Positions 57,570-64,000 of a DNA stretch of 64,000 nt are shown here, piece after piece. The stretch comes from Amphritea opalescens (GTDB lineage: Bacteria; Pseudomonadota; Gammaproteobacteria; Pseudomonadales; Balneatricaceae). A program made the position numbers and the translations under genes. The DNA is taken from assembly GCF_003957515.1 (NCBI RefSeq), contig NZ_RQXW01000018.1, positions 20,841-84,840 of the forward strand, given 5' to 3'. Positions within the stretch are counted from its first letter, which is position 1; each line of letters begins with the position of its first letter. The notes under the pieces are model-generated. The model did not search any database, was not told where the DNA came from, and was given only the letters and a program-made list of their open reading frames with translations.

Positions 57570-58031
57570 ATGAACAGAATGACCATTATTGTATTTACTG
57601 CAGCAATGTTAATGCTTCAGGGCTGTGCTTCGTCATTGACGGGTGATACCTATTCTCGCAGCGAAGCTCGAAAGGTCCAGAATGTTGAATATGCTTGGGT
57701 TGATGCGGTTAAGCCCGTCGTGATTGAGGGGCGCTCAGATAGCCCATTAGGTGCCGGCGCCGGTGCTATTGTCGGTGGTATCGCCGGTAGTACGGTCGGT
57801 GGCGGTAAGGGTAGTAGTATCGCTGCTGTTGTCGGCGCTATCGCCGGTGGTATTGTCGGGCAGAAAGTGGAAGAGAACTCTACCCGTAAACAGGGGCAAG
57901 AGGTGACGTTAACACTGGAAAGTGGTCGTACGATCTCGCTGGTTCAGGAAGTGGATAGTGAAGGTTATTTCCGACCAGGTGAGCGAGTACGTGTATTGCG
58001 TCAAGGTTCTACCGCACGTATAACCCGCTAA
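57570..58031 (+). CDS. SlyB-like glycine-zipper outer-membrane lipoprotein
   Basis: A 153-aa lipoprotein. Lipobox LQGC (Cys near 19) at the end of the signal peptide, then a glycine-zipper 2TM region (GAGAGAIVGGIAGSTVGGG and AAVVGAIAGGIVGQKV) and a C-terminal SH3-like beta domain. Resembles SlyB/Pcp proteins involved in outer-membrane stability. Single gene with its own terminator. Confidence 0.9.
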   Translation: MNRMTIIVFTAAMLMLQGCASSLTGDTYSRSEARKVQNVEYAWVDAVKPVVIEGRSDSPLGAGAGAIVGGIAGSTVGGGKGSSIAAVVGAIAGGIVGQKVEENSTRKQGQEVTLTLESGRTISLVQEVDSEGYFRPGERVRVLRQGSTARITR

Positions 58032-58111
58032 GACGATTGATTGAAAGCCGGTTAGGGTTGGCGAGTACAAAGGTACAGTATTCGTTGAGTTAACCGGCTA
58101 AGCCCTGATGT

Positions 58112-58151
58112 AAAAAAGCCCGCCATCGATGAGTCGATGGCGGGCTTTTTT
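58112..58151. terminator. Bidirectional Rho-independent terminator
   Basis: AAAAAAGCCCGCCATCGA / TCGATGGCGGGCTTTTTT, an 18-bp perfect stem with a 4-nt loop, between convergent genes. Confidence 0.95.
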
Positions 58152-58182
58152 GACGCTGTGATTGGTAGCGTTTACCTGACAC

Positions 58183-58776
58183 TTATTTTTTATCGGCAGG
58201 GGCGTGGAACAGCAAGTACAGATCGACCAATAGGTCGGGAATGGTGCGGCACATTTCGTCGCACAGTGGTGTATCTGCCCGCATTTTGACAAACTCTTCA
58301 TCATCAAACAGTTCCGACGCGATCATGATGGGTAGCATCAGTTCAGCGACTTCCTCTTCGGCTTGATGATTAAACCATTCGTCTTCTTTCAGGAAAACGC
58401 CTTCCATAAAGGCTTGTGACCAAGTTGTCAGAGCGCTTTGCTCTTCGTCATCTTCGGGTACGAGGGTCAGATCGCAAGGAAGTAACATATCTTGATCGTT
58501 GTAAAGGTCGCTGCCAATACTAAAATAGAGTCGACGCAGCAGGCCTTCGATACGAGATTTTTCTGTGTCTGAACGGTATTCAGGGGTGCCGTCAAACAGC
58601 TCCTGTAGCCACTGTTTCTCAGTGATCTTGACTGGGCTGATGTTCAGCGCACAGAAGTAGCCATGAGTACCTATCAGATCCAAAGCATCCTCAGACACAG
58701 TTTCTGAGAACAAAAACGCTTCAAGCTCATCCAGTTCCTCATCGGTGAGTGGTGTATTCAGCATCGCATTTTGCAT
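58183..58776 (-). CDS. UPF0149 family protein (YgfB/YecA type)
   Basis: About 197 aa, acidic and helical, of the UPF0149 family (LTDEELDELEAFLFSE; LHGY-like GTHGYFCAL; WSQAFMEGVFLKEDEW). Some members carry a C-terminal SEC-C zinc motif; none here. The frame is open further (58968), but family proteins start near MQNAMLNTPL, so 58776 is chosen (58764 is also possible). Divergent from recQ over about 128 bp. Confidence 0.85.
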   Translation of the reverse strand: MQNAMLNTPLTDEELDELEAFLFSETVSEDALDLIGTHGYFCALNISPVKITEKQWLQELFDGTPEYRSDTEKSRIEGLLRRLYFSIGSDLYNDQDMLLPCDLTLVPEDDEEQSALTTWSQAFMEGVFLKEDEWFNHQAEEEVAELMLPIMIASELFDDEEFVKMRADTPLCDEMCRTIPDLLVDLYLLFHAPADKK

Positions 58777-58904
58777 AGGTTTGGGTCCGGCTAATAAAGT
58801 GTGGGCAGATTCTATCAGTGAAAGGTGTTTGATCGTAGTGTTAATCTGCTCGATTCTTATAAATCTGGATGACAGTTTGCATTTCATGCCGGATAATGCC
58901 GAGC

Positions 58905-61046
58905 ATGATAGAAAAGGCGCAACAACTCTTAAAACAAATCTTTGGTTATGATCAATTTCGGCAGCCACAGCAAGACGTGATTGAAACGTTGCTCGGTGAT
59001 GGTGATGCTTTGGTGGTCATGCCAACGGGGGGCGGAAAATCGCTCTGTTATCAACTGCCAGCTCTGATTCGGCCCGGTGTTGCGGTGGTGGTCTCGCCAC
59101 TTATTGCATTGATGCAGGATCAGGTGCAGGCGTTGTCCCAATGGGGTATCAGTGCAGGCTATCTGAACTCGTCCATGGATTACAGCATGGCGCAAGAAGT
59201 AGAGCATCAGTTACGTAGTGGTGACTTAGATCTGCTCTATGTCGCGCCGGAACGCTTGCTGCAGCCGCGGACACTGAAAATGCTGTCCGAATGTCAGCTA
59301 GCATTATTCGCCATCGATGAAGCCCATTGTGTTTCTCAGTGGGGTCATGATTTCCGCCCAGAATACCTAAAACTTAGCTATCTTCAAGAATGCTTCCCGG
59401 GTGTGCCGCGAATTGCGTTAACGGCAACCGCCGATGAGCGTACCCGCGATGAAATTTGCGAGCGCTTAGGATTACAAAATGCGCGCAAATTCATTCAAGG
59501 GTTTGATCGGCCTAACATTCGTTACCGTATTGGCCAAAAGCATCGTGCCAAGGAGCAGCTATTAAAGTTTCTTAAAGCCGAGCATATGGGGGACTCGGGT
59601 ATTGTTTATTGTCTCTCGCGCAAAAAAGTTGAAGATACCGCCCAGTGGTTGCAAGAGCAGGGGTTTAACGCCTTGCCTTATCATGCGGGTCTGCATCCAG
59701 AGCTTCGGCGTCATAATCAGCACCGCTTTCTAACCGAAGAGAATATTTTGATGGTGGCCACGGTGGCCTTTGGTATGGGGATCGATAAGCCAAACGTACG
59801 CTTCGTCGCTCACCTTGATCTACCAAAAAGTGTCGAAGCCTATTATCAGGAAACCGGCCGTGCAGGGCGTGACGGTCTGCCGGCGGATGCGTGGATGGTC
59901 TACGGTTTACAAGATGTTATCTTCCTGCGACAGATGCTGGAAAGCTCACAAGCAGATGAGCTGCATAAAAGCATCGAGCGGCAAAAACTGGAAGCGATGT
60001 TGGGGCTCTGTGAAATTACCAGTTGCCGGCGGCAGACCTTATTGACCTATTTTGGTGAACCATTGCCTGAGCCCTGTGGCAATTGTGATACCTGTTTAGA
60101 GCCGGTGCCGGTGTGGGATGCTACAGAATCGGCCCGCAAAGCATTATCTGCCGTCTACCGCTGCGGTCAGCGTTTTGGCGTTAATCATATTATTGAAGTT
60201 CTGCTCGGCAAAAGCAGTGATCGAGTCAAGGAACTTAAGCATCATGAGTTAAGCACCTTTGGTATCGGTAAAGAGCTCGATCGTAACCAGTGGCGTTCGG
60301 TGTTTCGCCAGTTGGTTGCACGGGGTTATTTGAGTGTTGCTGCGAATAGTCATGGTGTGCTGTATTTAACGGATAGTTGCCGGCCTCTGTTAAAGGGAGA
60401 ATTACAGATAGAGATGAGGCAGGATAAGCGTAAACAGGAGTCCTTCAGTAAGCGCAATGATCCGCAGCAAAAGCTGGATGTTGAAGATTATGGCCTGTGG
60501 AACGCGCTTAAAACACTGCGGATGACGTTATCCAAAGAGCAGGATGTGCCGCCCTATGTGATTTTTCATGACGCCACCTTGATGGAGATGGTGATGTATC
60601 GGCCATTGACTCATCAACAGATGGGGCGTCTAAACGGTATTGGTGAGCGTAAATTAGAGCTATATGGTGATCAGTTTTTAGAACTCATTCGTGAGTATCA
60701 AGCTGAGCAGCAGCAACCGCAAAATAAAGATCTACAAGTACAGCAATCGGTGGCGCTATATCGTTCTGGAATGACGGTTGCGCAGGTGGCTCGTCAGCAG
60801 CACCTGTCGGAAAACGTGATCTATAACCACTTAGCAGATGGAATTGCGGATGGTCAGTTGGCATTGTCTGATGTGGTTGAGCTGACCGCTGATCAGTTGC
60901 AGCAGGTACAGAATGTTATGTGTGACTGCATGGCATCATTTGGTGTGTCATTGAAGCCCGTGCATGAAGCGCTTGACGGTCTTTATGATTTTGGGGTGTT
61001 ACGCTGTATTCGTGCGGATATGGAACGGCCTGAGCAGAGTCATTAG
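58905..61046 (+). CDS. recQ: ATP-dependent DNA helicase RecQ
   Basis: About 713 aa. Superfamily-2 helicase: motif [15 protein letters not shown], the DEAH box [15 protein letters not shown], motif [17 protein letters not shown] domain with the four zinc-binding cysteines (CEITSCRRQ...CGNCDTC), an HRDC domain (about 530-600) and an extra C-terminal helix-turn-helix region ([17 protein letters not shown]). Acts in recombination and fork repair. The start at 58905 (MIEKAQQL) is chosen by family alignment; the frame is open to 58869. Confidence 0.95.
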   Translation: MIEKAQQLLKQIFGYDQFRQPQQDVIETLLGDGDALVVMPTGGGKSLCYQLPALIRPGVAVVVSPLIALMQDQVQALSQWGISAGYLNSSMDYSMAQEVEHQLRSGDLDLLYVAPERLLQPRTLKMLSECQLALFAIDEAHCVSQWGHDFRPEYLKLSYLQECFPGVPRIALTATADERTRDEICERLGLQNARKFIQGFDRPNIRYRIGQKHRAKEQLLKFLKAEHMGDSGIVYCLSRKKVEDTAQWLQEQGFNALPYHAGLHPELRRHNQHRFLTEENILMVATVAFGMGIDKPNVRFVAHLDLPKSVEAYYQETGRAGRDGLPADAWMVYGLQDVIFLRQMLESSQADELHKSIERQKLEAMLGLCEITSCRRQTLLTYFGEPLPEPCGNCDTCLEPVPVWDATESARKALSAVYRCGQRFGVNHIIEVLLGKSSDRVKELKHHELSTFGIGKELDRNQWRSVFRQLVARGYLSVAANSHGVLYLTDSCRPLLKGELQIEMRQDKRKQESFSKRNDPQQKLDVEDYGLWNALKTLRMTLSKEQDVPPYVIFHDATLMEMVMYRPLTHQQMGRLNGIGERKLELYGDQFLELIREYQAEQQQPQNKDLQVQQSVALYRSGMTVAQVARQQHLSENVIYNHLADGIADGQLALSDVVELTADQLQQVQNVMCDCMASFGVSLKPVHEALDGLYDFGVLRCIRADMERPEQSH

Positions 61047-61051
61047 CCGTG

Positions 61052-61471
61052 ATGGCGAATCCAGAGTTATGGGGGCTATTTTTTAGTAGTTTTATCGCCT
61101 CTACTCTAATGCCGGGTGGCTCTGAGGTGTTACTGGGCTATCTTTTAACGCAGTCGACTATCGAACCACTTGAATTGCTGTTAGTCGCCAGCCTAGGTAA
61201 TAGTCTCGGCGGTATACTAACTTTCGCTATGGGCTGGTGGGTGAGTCTTCGTTGGGCGATTCCTCAGCCTAAAAAACGTCATCAACAGCGGGCGTTGAAT
61301 ATATTGAGACGTTATGGCGTGGTCGCGCTACTATTATCATGGTTGCCGTTGATCGGTGATCCTTTGTGTCTTGCTGCTGGGTGGTTGCGATGCTCCGTGT
61401 GGCAATCGTTATTGCTGATCATAGTGGGCAAAACCCTGCGCTACCTCTTAATTATCTGGGCCATTCACTGA
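61052..61471 (+). CDS. yqaA: YqaA-like inner-membrane protein (VTT/DedA-related)
   Basis: A 139-aa protein with three or four hydrophobic helices. Features of YqaA: SSFIASTLMPGGSEVLLGYL near the N-terminus, ASLGNSLGG, and SWLPLIGDPLCLAAGWL near the C-terminus. Start ATG at 61052, or GTG just before. Lies 5 bp behind recQ, so cotranscribed. Confidence 0.88.
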   Translation: MANPELWGLFFSSFIASTLMPGGSEVLLGYLLTQSTIEPLELLLVASLGNSLGGILTFAMGWWVSLRWAIPQPKKRHQQRALNILRRYGVVALLLSWLPLIGDPLCLAAGWLRCSVWQSLLLIIVGKTLRYLLIIWAIH

Positions 61472-61571
61472 TATAGTGGGCTGATTACCGATCTAGTGTC
61501 TTCGTCGTTTCATGTTAAGTGGCAAAATGCATTGTTAGGTTCTTTAATCAGCATTGAAAGATGGAGAGGTC

Positions 61572-62357
61572 ATGCTGAAATCTTCCCAATTTCGATTGTT
61601 ACGGATAGTTCTGTTATTGATTGTCCTGTTCGTTGTCGCGATGAATACCTGGCTATCGCAGACGCGGATACAGGCATGGGAACGTCCTGTCTGGGTGGTG
61701 CTCTATCCGATTAACGCCGATGGGCGAGCAGATACTCAGCGTTATATCGATGCCTTGCCTATTGATCAATTTGCGGAGATTGGTGCTTTCTTGCAACGAG
61801 AAGCATCCCGCTATCAGATTAATCAGAACCCCTTGGTTGAATTTTATTTGGCGCCAGAGGTGCATGCACAGCCCCCCGAAGTTGAAGTAGAAGCTGGGCT
61901 GTTGGAGAGAGTGTTCTGGAGTCTGCATATGCGCTGGTGGTCATGGCGACATGATAGCTGGGAGGGGCTAGAGCCAGATGTAAGAATATATCTGCGTTAC
62001 TTTTCCCCTCAAGAAGAGCGGCGATTGTCGCATTCGCTGGGATTGCAGAAAGGGATGATAGGTTTAGTGAATGGTTTTGCCGGTGTTGATGACATGGGTA
62101 TCACTAATTTCGTTATTGCGCATGAATTACTGCACACCTTTGGCGCTTCGGATAAATATAACTTAGCAACAAATGAACCGATTTATCCGGATGGTTATGC
62201 CGATCCGCAGCAAACGCCGCTTTTGCCGCAAACGCGGGCAGAGGTGATGTCTGGGCGGATAAAGGTATCGCCCGGTTGGTTGCTGATGCCGCGAAATCTC
62301 GACAATGTCATTGTCGGGCCAAAAACAGCCAAGGAAATTGGTTGGTTTCCCCGCTAA
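61572..62357 (+). CDS. Membrane-anchored metzincin-like putative metalloprotease
   Basis: About 261 aa. One N-terminal hydrophobic helix (about 10-28) then a periplasmic domain. Residues 184-194 read HELLHTFGASD, matching HEXXHXXGXXD with Asp as a possible third zinc ligand, and AEVMSG about 45 residues later could be the Met-turn of metzincins. GGAGAGG precedes the ATG at 61572; the frame is open to 61554. No named family recognised; substrate unknown. Confidence 0.72.
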   Translation: MLKSSQFRLLRIVLLLIVLFVVAMNTWLSQTRIQAWERPVWVVLYPINADGRADTQRYIDALPIDQFAEIGAFLQREASRYQINQNPLVEFYLAPEVHAQPPEVEVEAGLLERVFWSLHMRWWSWRHDSWEGLEPDVRIYLRYFSPQEERRLSHSLGLQKGMIGLVNGFAGVDDMGITNFVIAHELLHTFGASDKYNLATNEPIYPDGYADPQQTPLLPQTRAEVMSGRIKVSPGWLLMPRNLDNVIVGPKTAKEIGWFPR

Positions 62358-62826
62358 AAATGTTGGTTTATATCTAGACTGATTGTGATGTATTGCTGAA
62401 AGAACAGCATAAATACACAAGATGAGTATGGTTATTGGTTGGATATAGATATACCCACTAGACTGATAGGGTGGTATCTGGTTATTCTAGCACGGTAAAA
62501 ACGTTAACAGCTTTGCTGTCATATTGTCAGTGTAAGCTTAAACAGTTAACGGGTCAGGTTATATTCAGCTTGTCTATTGTCGAAATTTAAACATATTTTA
62601 GTATGTTTAAATTTTAACCATTATGAGTATAAAACCTTGTTTCATGGCTATTTAGCAGTATCTTGTTGTGCTATTATCTTAAAAATTTTAAACAAATTTA
62701 TGTGTTGGTGGTTTTGTTGGTGAGTCGTGTTCTGCGCCACCCGCTAATGCAATGAACACATCTTTTTTTGATGCATGAGGCTCAAAGAGTACTCAAGATC
62801 AGGAAAATATCTTCTGGGGGGAAGTT
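62358..62826. other. 469-bp AT-rich region upstream of the adhesin gene
   Basis: No gene. Contains a perfect 13-bp inverted repeat (62583-62614, listed separately). GGGGGGAAG lies just before the adhesin ATG. Confidence 0.6.
62583..62614. promoter_or_regulatory. Long perfect inverted repeat upstream of the adhesin
   Basis: AAATTTAAACATA - TTTTAG - TATGTTTAAATTT, 13-bp arms. Could be an operator or a weak terminator/hairpin in the leader. About 210 bp before the adhesin start. Known sites for c-di-GMP regulators look different, so the binder is unknown. Confidence 0.5.
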
Positions 62827-64000
62827 ATGGAAAATGTAGAAGCAGCCAAAGGAACAGTGGTTAGTGTATCCGGTGAAGTTGTTGTCGTTGATAGCAAGGG
62901 CGTAGAGCGCGTCTTACAATCAGGTGAGCAGGTTAATCCTGGTGATATGGTCATTGTGCCTGCTAACAGCCAAGCCGAGATTGACCTAGGTAAAGCTGAG
63001 CCAGAAACGGTGCCGGCGGATACAACCGCTATCCTTGAAGTGGATCCTACGACTGGAGAAATTTCTCTCGTTTTCCATTCCGTTAATGCTGAAACGCTGG
63101 ATGTTGCCGATATTCAGGCTGCGATTCTTGCGGGTCAGGATCCTACCCAAATTCTGGAAGAAACGGCTGCTGGTAACACCCCCCCTACAAGTTCTGGTTT
63201 TTCTGAGTTTCAGGCGGTCGACCGTACCGCAGAAGAAGTACTAGCTCGTGCAGGCTATGACACCAATCCCGAAAATTGGGAACGTGAGCCTTATGTCGAT
63301 GATGAAGGTGAGTTGTTTGTGCTTCCGTCTGAGTACAGTGTCGCAGATGTAAGTGTCAGTGAGGGTGGTTTGATGACCTTTACCGTCACTCGTACCGGGG
63401 GCACCAGCGAAGAGACGATTGATTTTTCAACCGGTATTGACGCGATTGATAATGCTGAGGCTAATGATTTTACCTCGACAGCCGGTACGTTGACGTTTGC
63501 TACAGGCGAAACGAGTAAAACATTTACTGTACAGACCACGCAAGATGATGTCTTGGAAGGTAAAGAGAGCTTTAGTGTTAATCTGAGTAACCCGAGTGGT
63601 AATGGTCAGATTGTCGATGGTACAGCTACAGGAATCATCATCGATGACGGTACGGGCTCTGGGCCCGATCCAGACAATGATACCCCCGTGATCAGTATTG
63701 CTGATGCGAGCATGGAAGAGGGCAGCACGCTGACCTTTAATGCCACGCTAACCGGCTCTTCTGCCATCGCTTACGATGTGGATCTCGCGTTGAGCGAGTC
63801 TAACCCTGCCTCTGCAACCGCTGGCACCGACTACACCAATGCGATGACCGTCACTGTCGTGGGTGGTACTAACGATGGCGACACGTTAACCCTCAATGGT
63901 AGTACCGTGACCGTGCCGGCAGATGCCACCGGTCTGACGATTGCCGTGGACACCACCGATGATGCGGTCTATGAAGGGGATGAGACCTTCTCAATCTCTG
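62827..64000 (+). CDS. LapA-type giant adhesin, N-terminal part (runs off window)
   Basis: Open for 391 codons to the window edge; 3' end missing. Residues about 1-105 are the retention module that holds such adhesins in the outer membrane (GTVVSVSGEVVVVDSKG; SGEQVNPGDMVIVPANSQAE). The LapG protease site TAAG (Thr113-Ala-Ala-Gly116) follows at once. Then come Calx-beta-like repeats (YSVADVSVSEGGLMTFTV; PVISIADASMEEGSTLTF), which go on at the edge. Export by a type I LapBCE-like system and release by LapD/LapG under c-di-GMP control are family knowledge. Start ATG 62827 with a strong purine-rich ribosome site. Confidence 0.92.
   Translation, partial: MENVEAAKGTVVSVSGEVVVVDSKGVERVLQSGEQVNPGDMVIVPANSQAEIDLGKAEPETVPADTTAILEVDPTTGEISLVFHSVNAETLDVADIQAAILAGQDPTQILEETAAGNTPPTSSGFSEFQAVDRTAEEVLARAGYDTNPENWEREPYVDDEGELFVLPSEYSVADVSVSEGGLMTFTVTRTGGTSEETIDFSTGIDAIDNAEANDFTSTAGTLTFATGETSKTFTVQTTQDDVLEGKESFSVNLSNPSGNGQIVDGTATGIIIDDGTGSGPDPDNDTPVISIADASMEEGSTLTFNATLTGSSAIAYDVDLALSESNPASATAGTDYTNAMTVTVVGGTNDGDTLTLNGSTVTVPADATGLTIAVDTTDDAVYEGDETFSIS

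Overview
The window looks like chromosomal DNA of a marine gammaproteobacterium, probably of the Oceanospirillales type (inference). The pointers are an NAD-linked molybdenum formate dehydrogenase, a complete urea transport and urease cluster, a GcvT/DmdA-like demethylase, a glucosylglycerate osmolyte operon, a polyamine ABC operon, and the 5' end of a LapA-type giant adhesin. There is no CRISPR array, complete IS element or prophage. The only mobile or decayed traces are a headless HigA-like antitoxin fragment and a recent-looking 378-bp tandem duplication.

Layout. 1-5603 (-): fdsG-fdsB-fdsA-fdhD, the last cut by the window edge. 5741-6814 (+): a ModE-like regulator, divergent, with two matching inverted repeats in the shared promoter region. 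7007-8137 (-): GcvT-family folate-dependent enzyme. 8635-13040 (+): a 1146-aa sensor kinase with an NCS1-permease-like input domain and an 8-cysteine segment, then a REC-LuxR response regulator. 13041-13262: HigA relic. 13563-19388 (+): urtABCDE. 19392-25190 (+): ureDABC, ureEFG and a HupE/UreJ-type nickel permease. 25361-28186: LysR regulator divergent from an NADP-dependent oxidoreductase and a DJ-1/PfpI protein. 28270-32893 (-): polyamine-type ABC transporter potA-F-B-C. 33687-37564 (+): HAD phosphatase, GT81 glucosyl-3-phosphoglycerate synthase and GH13_18 phosphorylase. 37654-39999 (-): rnr. 40793-41935 (-): diguanylate cyclase. 42605-43167 (-): five tRNAs (Asn, Asn, Pro, Pro, Pro) with a clear promoter and terminator. 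43451-45181 (+): ycaO. 45396-51045 (+): a three-gene SMC operon of the JetABC/MksFEB type with no nuclease gene behind it. 51056-52231: duplicated 3' end plus an intact gene of unknown function. 52297-57435 (+): hypothetical, DUF3422, BolA, MsbA-type exporter, ClsB-type phospholipase D. 57570-58031 (+): SlyB-like lipoprotein. 58183-58776 (-): UPF0149. 58905-62357 (+): recQ, yqaA, metzincin-like membrane-anchored protein. 62827-64000 (+): start of the LapA-like adhesin.

How the parts may work together. Urea uptake (Urt), urease, nickel supply (HupE/UreJ) and an upstream transporter-fused two-component system form a nitrogen-scavenging block. The two-component pair probably controls it (inference from position and from operator-like repeats in front of urtA). 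Formate dehydrogenase next to a folate-dependent demethylase suggests oxidation of methyl groups through tetrahydrofolate to formate and CO2. The glucosylglycerate operon holds both synthesis and phosphorolysis, a reversible osmolyte store. Start codons were adjusted where a Shine-Dalgarno-like sequence or family alignment argued for an internal start; these choices are stated in each entry.
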